A stretch of 64,000 bases of DNA, taken from the NCBI RefSeq assembly GCF_000224145.3, contig NC_020166.2, forward strand, positions 8,332,050-8,396,049. The letters run 5' to 3'. Shown piece by piece: positions 24,801-32,637 of the stretch. Origin of the DNA: Ciona intestinalis (Eukaryota; Chordata; Ascidiacea; Phlebobranchia; Cionidae). Position numbers and translations under genes: made by a program. Under the pieces are notes generated by a model. The model was not told where the DNA came from. It searched no databases and worked only from the letters and a program-made list of their open reading frames with translations. Each line of letters opens with the position of its first letter. Positions within the stretch are counted from its first letter, which is position 1.

Positions 24801-27800
24801 ACTGTAAGCGTCTTTTAACTTGGTAGGTATCTTTTTTACCCATTTCTTTAATCAAACATGGCTTGTTGTTTGTCTGCTAGGTGTAGCGGTCAAACATTTT
24901 TTATTATAATTAAATGTAAATATTTTTTTAACTGTAAGTATCTTTTAACTTAGTGGGTTTCTTTTTTATTTATTTTTACTTTTTTTAATCGTATTTTCTT
25001 CCAATTAAATGTAAATATATTTTTAACTGTAAGCGTGTTTTACGGACCGTTGTTTTTGTTGTTATATTCTGTCTTTTCGTTTTAAATATTTTTTTTCTTT
25101 TTGTTATTTAATATCAGTTCTAATCATGAAATTATGAAATAAATACAATAAATATGAAATAAATACAATGAAAAATTAACACAGGAAGTGGCGAAGGCAT
25201 AATCTCCAACCGATGTATCTACCGAACATCATCTGCTGAAGGTGCTTGCCATTTCAACATCAACCATACAGTAGATTTTGTTCCTTCACCTGATGGTAGG
25301 GTGGCTGAGGAATTGCCAGTTAAGCTTCGGGTAAATGTTTGGTAGATATAGTAATGTGGGCAGTGGCGCAGCCAGGGAGGTTTAGGGGGTCGCGACCCTC
25401 CCTTTTAAACCAAAAAAAAAAATTTATAAAAAAAATATTTTTAAAAAAAAAGTTAAAAAAAACAATTTTTTGAAAGTTTTTTTATTAAAACCCCCCTTCC
25501 TTATTTTTTTCTGGCTGCGCCACTGACTGTGGGGTAAGATAGGACACCTTTAACACATTATCGAAATATCCTGATCGTGTTTACAACTGTCTGCGGGAGT
25601 TGTGAAAATATGGTTTTGTAAAAAAATATTTGATATATATATTACTGAGGGCTTTGTGGGGTAAGATGGACACCTTTAGCACACAGTATCCAAATCCCGA
25701 TCGTGTTTTAAACATTTAACAACAGTCTATAGGAGTTGTGAGGATACGGTTTTATAATTCTTTGAAAGTTCTTTTTTAGATTTGACAGTACTTATGTGTT
25801 ATTGTGTGTGGGTATGGAACCAAAATGTTATCCTTTAATTTTCTTAAACAATGATCCTAAAATCTCATTTCAACAATCATCCAATTTCATGAACACCGGA
25901 AATCAGGGCTAGATTGACAGAATTTATCATATGATTTTTTTTCCAAATTATTAAAATATTTTTCTCTATTATTAAAAAAATATTTTCTCCCATTATTAAA
26001 AAAACGATTTTTTCCTATTATTAAAAAAAAACGTTTTCTTTCCCAATTTTAAATATTATAATTTTTCATCTATTACTTTTTAGTTAACAATATCCAAACA
26101 AGTGGGTTCCCCTGCTGAGGCTTCTATAGTTGAAGTTAATCTGATGTCAGGATTTTCTGTCGTCGAAAACGACCTGCAGCGAATGGCAATTTCCGAGGCA
26201 GTAGATGGATTGGGTAAGATTAAGTTAGCTAATGTGTCCCACGCCTGGCACAGCTGGTTCACGTCTGTCTCTAACCCAGAGGTAATGGGTTTAGGGCTTT
26301 TATCTGCCACCATTGTGGGCGCATGTGTCCTTGGGCAAGAGGCTTAATGGCAGTGGAATGTCTAAAGTATCAGCCATAAATATAGTGAAACACGATTATT
26401 CTGTTTCATGCACCTTATGCCCGCTTCAAGTTACCACATATGTAACTTTGTAAGTGAATATTTTTGTGGAATTTATTTTGTTTTTATTTATGGCTGACAA
26501 TTTTGACAACACATTAGTGGCCACTGGGTTAGAGCAATTGCTGTTTAAGTGTCTTGCCCAAGAACACATACGTCTACAATCGTAGCAGCGATGAGCCTAC
26601 AAAATGTATGGCTGACATAATACAAAATGTATGGAAAATGTATGGTTTTATGTATGGCTGACAATTTTGACAACACATAATGAGCATATAAAACATATTA
26701 TATGAATTTTTTTAACAAAGTTTTTTTTATGTCTCGTACAGTTGACCGATATGAAATTACGAGCAGTAAAGTTGTTTTATATCTGAGAAGAATTGGAGCT
26801 GAACCGACCACATTGTCGTTCCGTATGCGACAAACTGTGGTGGTATCAAAACCACAACCAGCGAAAATTAACGTGTACGATTATTATGAGCCATCGGTAA
26901 GAAATAAAGAATAAATGTGATGTAGGGGTAACCTTTTTAGTTTTTCACAAAACCTGGGGTGACAGTATTAAAATTTATTTATTCTTTATTGTCGTCAAAC
27001 ATAGGAAACCGCATTAAATAATGTGTTCAATGTAATTAAATTATAATTCAAATAGTAATACTGTTTAGCGTAATTTTTGTACCTAATGCCTGCTTACAAA
27101 AAAAATTTAAACTTAAAAATCTAAAAAAAAATACGGTAATTTTTACACCTCGTGCCCTCTTATAAATCCCCCTATAATAATTGATGGTTATAAATCTAAA
27201 CACTGTGATTTTGACACTCCCTCCCCACTTGCAAATTCCTACATACATATTTTTAGATAAGTTGTGGAATATTTTATTCCTTACCTGGTGAAGTGGACCG
27301 GTTACGAACAACTCAAGCGTGCACAAGCGGTAACACAAACGAGTTGTGTAAATGTGCTGAAGGTTCATGTCCTGTTTGCAGGTATATGTTGCTTTATATG
27401 GTAATGGGCCAATCCTGGCCTAAATCTCCTATGCCCGGAATACAGGTATAAAGGAATGTAAGTTACTTTATCCTCTTGTGGCTGGAAAACTGCAGTTGTT
27501 ATAACAAGGGTGTTCATACACCTCGTGCCAGCTTACGAGTTGCCATGTGTGTTACTTTGTGAGTGATTATTTTGGGGGGATTTTCGTTTTTTGCATGGCT
27601 AAAAATTTGGACAACCCATTAGTCACCACTGGGCTTGAGTAATTGCCATCAATTATTTTGCCCATGGCACACATGTCCACAATATTAGCATAAGTTGTAT
27701 ATAGACAACAAAATGTTAATTTGTTGACCTAATGCTATCTTTTTTGTTTGTTTTTTTAGAACACGTGAAGAGCAACTACACAACACAACTTGTCTTGGAA

Positions 27801-30473
27801 GTAGTGGCCAAGACTGTTTAATATGCCAGGGTGGCTCGTGTGAGAATATGTACAGAAAAGCTTGTACAAGGTTTGCTGGCTGTATAAAAGATTAAATTAT
27901 ATTAAAATTATAAATTAAAAAAAAGTAAAAAAAATATTAAAAATTTCTTAAAAATACGTAAACAAATTAGTCTGCAAAAAGTTGATGTCAAAAAAATTTA
28001 CAAGAACTGATATTTATGCATAAAAATTTAACCAAGATTTTTTAAACCAATGTTTCGTCTGGCCTGCCAGGGTTGGTCAGAGTTAAAAATATTTATTTTT
28101 ATTAAAGATTTAAATCTTCAGTTTCTTTTTATGACAGATTAAAAAAAGTTAAACACAGTTTTTTTTTACTAGAACTATTTCTTTTAGTTGTTAGTGTGTA
28201 GTACCAAATGTTATTGCAGCACAATTGAGTTTTTTTACCATAAAACTTGTTTCTATCATTATGTTATGCCTGGCAGCGGCAGCGTGAAAAAAGACTTTTT
28301 ATTTAGTAAATTATTGCGTTTCTATTTTCTTGTTTATTTAAGTTTTTTTACCAGAAAACGTATTTCTATTAATATGTTATGCCTAACAGCAACAAAAAAT
28401 GGCATTTTATTTAGTAAATTGTTGTGTTGAGTTCTATTTTCTTGTTTATTTTATGACAGACTATTATTAAAAACTGCCATTTAATTTTGCAGCAACTACG
28501 TTTACATTGCCACAGTAACAAGCCAACCAAGAGATGCTTGGACACCCGGGTACACGAGTTTCTCAGTTCGTGTGGATGAGGTCATTAAAGAAGGTATGAA
28601 ACACTTTATAGTTTTACAGTTAGGGATGTGCCGAGCCAAGCTCAAAATCTGGAATCCGGCCTCCTTTTTTGACACTCAGCTCTCGGCTGAAAATTGGCCC
28701 AGTGATGATCATCCTTAATTACAGTCATGGGGGCCAAACTTTTGAAGTGTCAAGGTGCCTATAAATTTAAAAAAATAAAAGGTTATGACGACGAAAGCAG
28801 AGCAACTGCCGTTAAGAGTCTTGCCGAAGACACATACGCCCACAATGATAACAGTGACGAGTCTTGAACCCAATACCTCTGTGTTATAGACAGATGTGCT
28901 AACCACTTTGTCACAGCCCGTAGAATATTTATTCTTTGGTGAAAATGTTAATACAAGTCTTTACCTTGAAGGTAATGATGAAATCAGTGTTGACCGTAAC
29001 CGCATTCGGCAGTTTACCACAAGGAAAGAATGTTATGAAAAATGTAAAGACCCCGTTTTAGCTGGACCTGATCGTTCTGAAGAGGTTTGGGAACACCCTG
29101 TTATTTTTTATGCATTTTCTTGTATCAGGCATTTGGATGCAACAGCCATACTTTACACTTTTTATCCATAGTGAATGAATGAAATTTATTTCCTCTTTTC
29201 GGTCACGATAGCGAAAAACAAAAGAGTTTCCAAAAGCGAAAAGACGGGTAGTAACGGTAAAACAACAGTTGTTAAAACACGCTTATTGATAAAAAAGAAA
29301 GAAGTAATGTTTTGAATAAAAGGCGTGACCGTTACGATACAGTGTAGAAATTTTGTAAAGAACATTTAATTAAACATATTAAAGTTCTAATTGGAATAAA
29401 AGTGTGCGTAAGGAGACCAGTGGTTTAGCAACTATTATTTTGCTGTTGATCACCTTCTCTTCATTCTTTAAATAAAAAAACATTTATAAAAAAGTGATAA
29501 ACTTTATAAAAATGTTGTTTGCCTCACTCAGAGTCAACGATATTTGAAACCAAACATGAAAATTTTGTTGATGAGCAATTTCCTTGACTTCAGTATGGAT
29601 AGATCTGGACATGTGAGGTATAACTATACAATGAATGTATGAATGTAACTTACTTTATCCTCTCGTGGCTGGAAAAGCCAGTCGTTATAACACAAGTGTT
29701 CTGTTTTATACACCTCGTGCCAGCTTACGAGTTACCATGTATGTTACTTTGTGGGTGATTATTTTTGGGGGGATTTTTTTATGTACGGTTAAGAATTTGG
29801 ACAACTCTTTAATGACCACTGAATTTAGAGCATTTGCTGTCAAGTGTCTTGCCCAAGGACACATACACCCACAATGGTAGCAGCGACGAGCCTTGGACCC
29901 ATTACCTCTGGGTTACAGGCAGGCGCGCTGACCTCTTTGCCAGGGTGCCAGACTAATTGTTCTCAGTGTCTGGCCACAGTGGTTAGAGCACTTGTCTCTA
30001 GACCAGAGGAGATGGGTTCGAGGCCATAAGTGACTACTGGTTTGGATCAATTGTTCTGTCCCAATAACACATAAGTCCAGAATAGTAGCAGCGGTAAGCC
30101 TTGAACCTATTACCCCTGGTTAAAAGCAGACGTGTTAACCACTGCCAGCACAGAGCTGTACAATTAACTGTTTTTGTTTTCTTTACAATAAAGCTGTTTT
30201 TTTCGGACGTTTTACAAGAAACTGTTTTTAATATTTTTATGCAGACATGATTACCAAATGGGCGAAGGCACGACCGTAGAACGAATAATACCGGACTCCA
30301 AATGTGTGCAAATTCGCGCACGAGTTGCGTTACCAAAATTCCAGTGCGAAAATCCGAATTTTCCTCGCAACCCGAACAGACAAGCTAAATGTGACAAAAT
30401 GATGAAAATGAAAACTTCTTGTGATAACATGGATAGATTAAAGAATCAAGTACAGCAAGGCTGTGACAAATAA
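3083..30473 (+). CDS. Complement component C3-like thioester protein (46 exons, about 1950 aa)
   Basis: Secreted opsonin of the C3/C4/C5 branch of the alpha-2-macroglobulin superfamily; on activation it releases an anaphylatoxin and binds targets through a thioester. Exons (phase-consistent): 3083-3159, 3763-3899, 4423-4574, 4915-5004, 5254-5411, 6122-6209, 6415-6546, 6800-6845, 7320-7413, 7716-7824, 8013-8145, 8727-8851, 9310-9370, 9779-9861, 10530-10634, 10965-11057, 11438-11626, 11810-11873, 12335-12495, 13156-13276, 14005-14170, 14711-14797, 15399-15425, 15818-16168, 16684-16775, 17278-17423, 18154-18205, 18507-18682, 19317-19452, 19793-19865, 20188-20324, 20908-20992, 21462-21621, 21921-22162, 22764-22948, 23794-23939, 24383-24560, 25185-25330, 26084-26213, 26742-26896, 27257-27381, 27760-27870, 28493-28593, 28972-29084, 29532-29617, 30245-30473. 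Family landmarks: GYLFVQTDRPIY (about residues 193-204), MVPFARVVAYYF, RNKR (725-728), six-Cys anaphylatoxin, GCGEQN (1179-1184), VIHREM His 1298, C-terminal C345C. Length exceeds the usual 1650-1700 because of N-terminal and post-anaphylatoxin insertions. Exon 44 is the least certain boundary. C3 rather than C4/C5 is inferred from the thioester plus His. Confidence 0.93.
4070..4895 (+). mobile_element. SINE copies in C3 introns 2 and 3
   Basis: About 4070-4352 (body and tail, B box GGGTTCGAGGC) and 4622-4895 (head AGCACAGTGGTTTAGTCCC, degraded). Confidence 0.75.
5417..5870. mobile_element. Head-to-head SINE fragments with a GTAT microsatellite (C3 intron 5)
   Basis: A reversed copy begins with an eight-unit GTAT run at about 5425-5458 (expanded tail). 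A plus-oriented tail fragment follows at about 5745-5870. Confidence 0.75.
6596..7612. mobile_element. MITE copies in C3 introns 7 and 9
   Basis: About 6596-6714 (internally deleted, ends GGGGTAAGATTGG and CCCCACCGTACCATAT) and 7436-7612 (full, ends TATATAGTAGGATGGGGG and TCCCACCATACTGTA). Confidence 0.75.
8176..9285 (+). mobile_element. Two near-full SINE copies in C3 introns 11 and 12
   Basis: 8176-8500 is the most complete copy in the window (A-box-like TGGCATGGTGGTAAGCG, B-box GGGTTCAATGC, GGATAAAGTAAGTTACATT end). 8926-9285 is similar, with a diverged 3' half. A tail scrap lies at 8610-8660. Confidence 0.85.
9538..12262. mobile_element. SINE fragments in C3 introns 13, 16 and 18
   Basis: About 9538-9700 (reversed), 11112-11330 (reversed, well preserved) and 12110-12262 (plus, body only). 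Confidence 0.7.
10082..10496. mobile_element. Harbinger-like MITE, copy A (C3 intron 14)
   Basis: The ends TACACTTTTTGCGTGGT and ACCTAGCAAAAAAGGGTA are imperfect inverted repeats. The interior matches copy B at 55806 in inverted orientation (TACTACCGTTTCACTTTT-like and TTAGCAATATTGCGCTAAAA stretches). No transposase. Confidence 0.7.
12530..12845 (+). repeat. 45-bp minisatellite in C3 intron 19
   Basis: Seven tandem units, each starting TGTGGGGTAAGATGGGA and ending with a TATTTATGTATTGTA-like stretch. Three central units are nearly identical. The head resembles the terminus of the TAGTAGGGTGGGG MITE family found throughout the window. It creates a 60-codon open frame with a 15-residue period that I do not regard as coding. 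Confidence 0.9.
13231..13242 (+). other. Beta/alpha chain processing site (RNKR) of the C3-like protein
   Basis: Codons AGA AAT AAA AGG give RNKR, an R-X-K-R furin-type site. It follows CDRNS and precedes NVELED in exon 20, where the tetrabasic site of vertebrate C3 sits, shortly before the anaphylatoxin domain. It predicts a two-chain mature protein. Confidence 0.75.
13697..13887. mobile_element. MITE copy in C3 intron 20
   Basis: Starts TATAGTAGGGTGGGGGAAGA and ends CACCCTACTATATAT; it is inserted immediately after a reversed SINE fragment (13587-13697). Confidence 0.8.
14005..14170 (+). other. Anaphylatoxin domain exon of the C3-like protein
   Basis: Exon 21 encodes a six-cysteine segment: QCRRDGKR, then TCEM, RCGINYG, GCCEVFHQSC. 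Spacing resembles the anaphylatoxin/fibulin motif but the first cysteine is not doubled. The 3' splice is GA/GTAGGT at 14170/14171; reading on would meet TAG. No canonical LGLAR-type C-terminus is present; the first plausible Arg end is QKR/ASF in exon 22. Confidence 0.75.
14711..16168 (+). other. Thr/Pro-rich linker exons 22-24 of the C3-like protein
   Basis: Exon 22 (acidic start GNEGEAEAS, then QKRASFQGD), a 27-nt microexon 23 (EQPEGTIL) and the 351-nt exon 24 encode about 155 residues. They sit between the anaphylatoxin and the NFQERLSWP segment, which aligns with the conserved FPESWLW region of vertebrate C3. Exon 24 is Pro-rich and holds 19 consecutive Thr codons (16014-16070, residues about 899-917), followed by STTTATLPP. 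Such composition suits dense O-glycosylation. The phase-2 junctions and continuing frame support real coding sequence. Confidence 0.75.
15530..15800 (+). repeat. 131-bp tandem duplication just before C3 exon 24
   Basis: Two near-identical units begin AAAGAATTATAAAACCGCAT and end ACTCTAACTGTCTTA. The first part is MITE interior and the second carries the CCTCACCCGCATAGAA repeat family. The second unit runs to within about 20 bp of the exon 24 acceptor. Confidence 0.9.
16487..16623. mobile_element. 137-bp MITE with 22-bp terminal inverted repeats in C3 intron 24
   Basis: The ends read TTAAGGTGGCTGTACACAGT and ACTGTGTACAGCCATCTTTA, near-perfect inverted repeats enclosing about 90 bp of unique sequence. 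It sits 60 bp before exon 25. No transposase is present. Confidence 0.8.
18361..18530 (+). repeat. Triplicated splice-acceptor segment before C3 exon 28
   Basis: Three units start AAG-T-(A/G)GATTTTTTT and end in a T-rich tract plus AAG/TAG. The last is the real acceptor (TTTTAAG/GGACATGGG). The middle copy ends TTTTTAG/GGGACATAG, carrying a copy of the exon start. Using the decoy would add a stop codon. Confidence 0.85.
18715..19275. mobile_element. Inverted SINE copies around an assembly gap (C3 intron 28)
   Basis: Reversed SINE tails at 18715-18800 and 18921-19140, then N bases 19145-19194, then a plus-oriented tail 19195-19275. The two sides are near-complementary. Confidence 0.75.
19145..19194. 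other. Assembly gap (50 N)
   Basis: A run of N between oppositely oriented SINE copies. Length is probably nominal. Confidence 0.99.
19463..21235. mobile_element. SINE fragments in C3 introns 29-32
   Basis: About 19463-19665 (mixed reversed and plus pieces), 19906-20030 (reversed), 20489-20585 (reversed), 20740-20880 (plus) and 21130-21232 (plus). Confidence 0.7.
20188..20324 (+). other. Thioester exon (GCGEQN) of the C3-like protein
   Basis: Codons at 20198-20215 read GCGEQN in the context RQPYGCGEQNMLVTGPNVYA. Cys 1180 and Gln 1183 form the internal thioester characteristic of C3, C4 and alpha-2-macroglobulin. Nothing in the motif is degraded. Confidence 0.95.
21257..21475 (+). repeat. 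70-73 bp tandem repeat ending in C3 exon 33
   Basis: Units starting TAAAACCTTTTCTTTCTGC occur at 21257, 21327 and 21400. Each ends with CTAAATGCT, which is the first codons of exon 33 (real exon begins 21462). Confidence 0.85.
21607..21609 (+). other. Catalytic histidine of the thioester domain
   Basis: The CAC codon in SSVIHREMH (exon 33) aligns with the catalytic His of human C3 (VIHQEM). It lies 118 residues after the thioester Cys, against 116 in human C3. By family knowledge, His at this place gives fast ester formation with hydroxyl groups. Confidence 0.85.
22925..23455 (+). repeat. Four-unit tandem repeat spanning the C3 exon 35 donor
   Basis: The exon 35 end and donor (CAGCAACAACAACG/GTATAT) and about 120 bp of intron recur three more times, with landmarks TTTTTATGGAAATCC and GGCAATTGTTATAAAA. 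Later copies keep the CAGCAACAACG-like edge. Confidence 0.85.
23490..24340. mobile_element. SINE fragments in C3 introns 35 and 36
   Basis: About 23490-23790 reversed and 24245-24340 plus, the latter just before exon 37. Confidence 0.7.
24590..25080 (+). repeat. Roughly 115-bp tandem repeat in C3 intron 37
   Basis: Three to four degenerate units share TTTGTCTGCTAGGTGTAGC, then ATTTAATGTAAATGTTTTTT and ACTGTAAGCGTCTTTTAAC. A related single segment occurs at about 13337-13510. No coding sense. Confidence 0.85.
25361..25525. mobile_element. hAT-like MITE (CAGTGGCGCAGCC termini) in C3 intron 38
   Basis: Inverted termini CAGTGGCGCAGCCAG and CTGGCTGCGCCACTG enclose 165 bp. The flanks AATGTGGG and ACTGTGGG form a near-perfect 8-bp target duplication, the hallmark of hAT transposition. 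Related fragments: 47388-47450, 51145-51260, 55165-55345. Confidence 0.8.
26270..30150. mobile_element. SINE fragments in the 3' introns of C3
   Basis: About 26270-26350 (plus), 26400-26600 (reversed), 27457-27690 (reversed), 28780-28915 (reversed), 29632-29935 (reversed, near full) and 30030-30150 (reversed). Confidence 0.7.
27257..30473 (+). other. C-terminal C345C (netrin-like) region of the C3-like protein
   Basis: Exons 41-46 encode a Cys-rich tail beginning ISCGIFY...CKCAEGSCPVC, then DYVYIATV-like strands (NYVYIATVTSQ) and a last exon with YQMGEGTTVERIIPDSKC. These align with the C345C module of C3-C5. An AATAAA motif at 30469-30474 overlaps the stop codon. Confidence 0.8.
28195..28460 (+). 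repeat. Roughly 125-bp tandem duplication in C3 intron 42
   Basis: Two units share GAGTTTTTTTACCA, TTTCTAT-ATTATGTTATGCC, TTTATTTAGTAAATT and TTCTATTTTCTTGTTTATTT. It ends about 40 bp before exon 43. Confidence 0.8.
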
Positions 30474-30555
30474 AGATATTTGTGTTTCCTGCTTTTTATA
30501 CGGTGCTATTATACACTGCTTTTAGTTTGTTAATACAAAAAGCGCAGCATAATGA

Positions 30556-31315
30556 AGGAATGAATGAATTTAACTTGTTTATCTTCGCGTGGCGCAACGG
30601 CAGTCGTTATAACACACATGTTCTGACCATACGCCTCGTATCTGCGAGTTACCACGCGTAATAGTACTATGAAAATGGGAATCCGGGATACCTTTAGCAC
30701 CTAAAACCCATAATTTATGACCGTTTTTAACAATTAACATCGCTTTTTAAGAAGCGCGGGTCTACGGTGACATAATTTTAACATATAGTAGGGTGGGGGA
30801 AGACGGGACACCTTTAGCACATAATCTCCAAAAATCCTGATCGTGTTTTAAACAATTAACAACGCTTTATGAGAGTCGTGAGGAAACGGTTTATTAAATT
30901 TTTGAAAGTTTTTTGTTTACTACCAAACGGGCAAGAAATGAAATGGAAAGGTGTCCCATCTTCTCCCTCTTTTATTGTTGAATTTTAAAATCGCTTTGTA
31001 AAAATCATTCGTGAAGTTCGTTTTGTCGAAGCGTTTTTGGCTTCTCAACTCTTCGTTGGTTTGTGGTGTAGTTTTCGGTGCGGTTTAATAACAATTGTTT
31101 GGAATCATTGTGACTAGTTTTTCAATCTGTTGTAGTCCATTGCAGTTTTGTGCAGGCCATATTTTGATGCCATTGTAGAAAATGTACATACATTTCTTTT
31201 AAATAAATGTAACTTACTTTATCCTTGCGTGGCCGGAAAACGCAGTCATTATAACACGGGTGTTTATACACCTTGTGCGAGCTTACGAGTTACCACGAAT
31301 AACTTTGTGAGTGAT
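30556..31315 (-). mobile_element. Reversed SINE tails downstream of C3
   Basis: About 30556-30660 and 31205-31315, with a MITE between them. Confidence 0.7.
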
Positions 31316-32637
31316 ATCTGATATCTCTCCCGATATAAGTAGGGACACGGGCCGTGGTAGGGACACTATGCATGGTAGGTTTTTGGAACTTTGGATTTAG
31401 AACTTGTAATAATGTAATGTCGTATTGCATGTCGTTTTTTTTGAAAGGCGAAAGAATCATGCGCTGAAGAGAAGCCAGAGAAATGCATGACAGGTCACAG
31501 CAACACCCATCATTAGTTGCAGACGTCGCCACCATACGGCAAATTTTAAACGAATAACGTCCATGTATTTACTCGCTAGATGGTTACAGAAATCGTATGA
31601 ATATTGGGGATTCCCCTACAACGAATAATATTAATTCAGGCGTCGGTCACGTGCTTTTAACCAAATTGCTTTTTATTGAATAATTGGTATTGTGACGTCA
31701 CCAAGATTGATTATGACGTCAATAAAACCACGACGCGTTTACCTTTGGGAGATGCCTTTCCTAAACCCTACCTTGAAACGACTTATAAAGAGAAGTTTTA
31801 CATTAAACCAAAGTTAAACGTGCAACTTTATTTATAATGAGGTGGGGAAAATGGGACACCTTTTTATTTTGTTTTCCCGTCCCATTTGAAAGTAAACATA
31901 GAAAATACAACGAATTACAAAACCGTATACTCACGACTCTCATAAACCGTTGTTAATTGTTCAAAACACGATCAAGATATTTGGGTATTATAAGCTAAAG
32001 GTGTCCAATCTTCCCACACCCTACTACACCAACACAATATTTATAAAATACACCGCGTACATTCTTTCCACAGCTTAATAATTCAAAGCATTTGTTGCTC
32101 GTCTGGTTTTGCACATGATCAAATATAATGCTGGTCACTCGGCGCCGTGGGCTTTTCTACGTCAAAGCTTCGCATGCTTTTTTCGGTAAATTTAAAATGT
32201 CAGACTTGGGTATTTATGCGTTCGTTCGTGTGGTTGGGGCCCGAGATAGAAGGAAAAAGATGTTCAGTTTTCCCCCGAGCGTAGCCTATGTAAAATGCGT
32301 GATTTTATACGTAATAAACGAATGCAGTTCTGGTAATATTATATATATAGGTAAAGGTTAATATAATAATTTCAGATATCTTCAGATGAATTTAAATGTT
32401 CTGATAATTTCAGATATAGGTCAATGGTAATATAGTAGGGTGGGAAAAGGTGGGACACCTTTAGCACAGAATATCCAAGTATCCTGATCGTGTTTTAAAC
32501 AATTAACAACAATATATGAAAGTTGTGAGGATACGATTTTTTAATTAAGTGAATTTTCTTTGTTTACTACCAAATGTAACGAAAAAAACAGAATACTAAG
32601 GTGTCTCAACTTACCCCACCCTTTTAGTATATAATAT
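30780..32637. mobile_element. Three TAGTAGGGTGGGG-family MITEs
   Basis: About 30782-30972, 31838-32034 (left end lacking the TAGTAGG tip) and 32430-32637. Orientation of the interior alternates. Confidence 0.75.

Larger units (their letters stand above)
24030..25800. mobile_element. MITE copies in C3 introns 36 and 38
   Basis: A full copy at 24030-24232. Two truncated heads sit in intron 38 at about 25527-25630 and 25658-25790, both beginning TGTGGGGTAAGAT. Confidence 0.75.

Noticed and set aside
28921..28971. C3 exon 44 beginning further left at CACAG or GTAG
   Set aside because: The GAAG acceptor at 28971 gives KEGNDEISV, which aligns with the family (KSGSDEVQV); the longer version adds an unmatched segment.
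29635..30029. Frames at 29635-29880 and 29844-30029
   Set aside because: SINE-derived; the same peptide motifs (for example RVTMYVTLW) recur wherever the reversed SINE occurs.
31290..31535. Minus-strand Cys-containing frame (GCCCDLSC)
   Set aside because: Considered as a third secreted peptide, but it lacks a signal peptide and any splice context.
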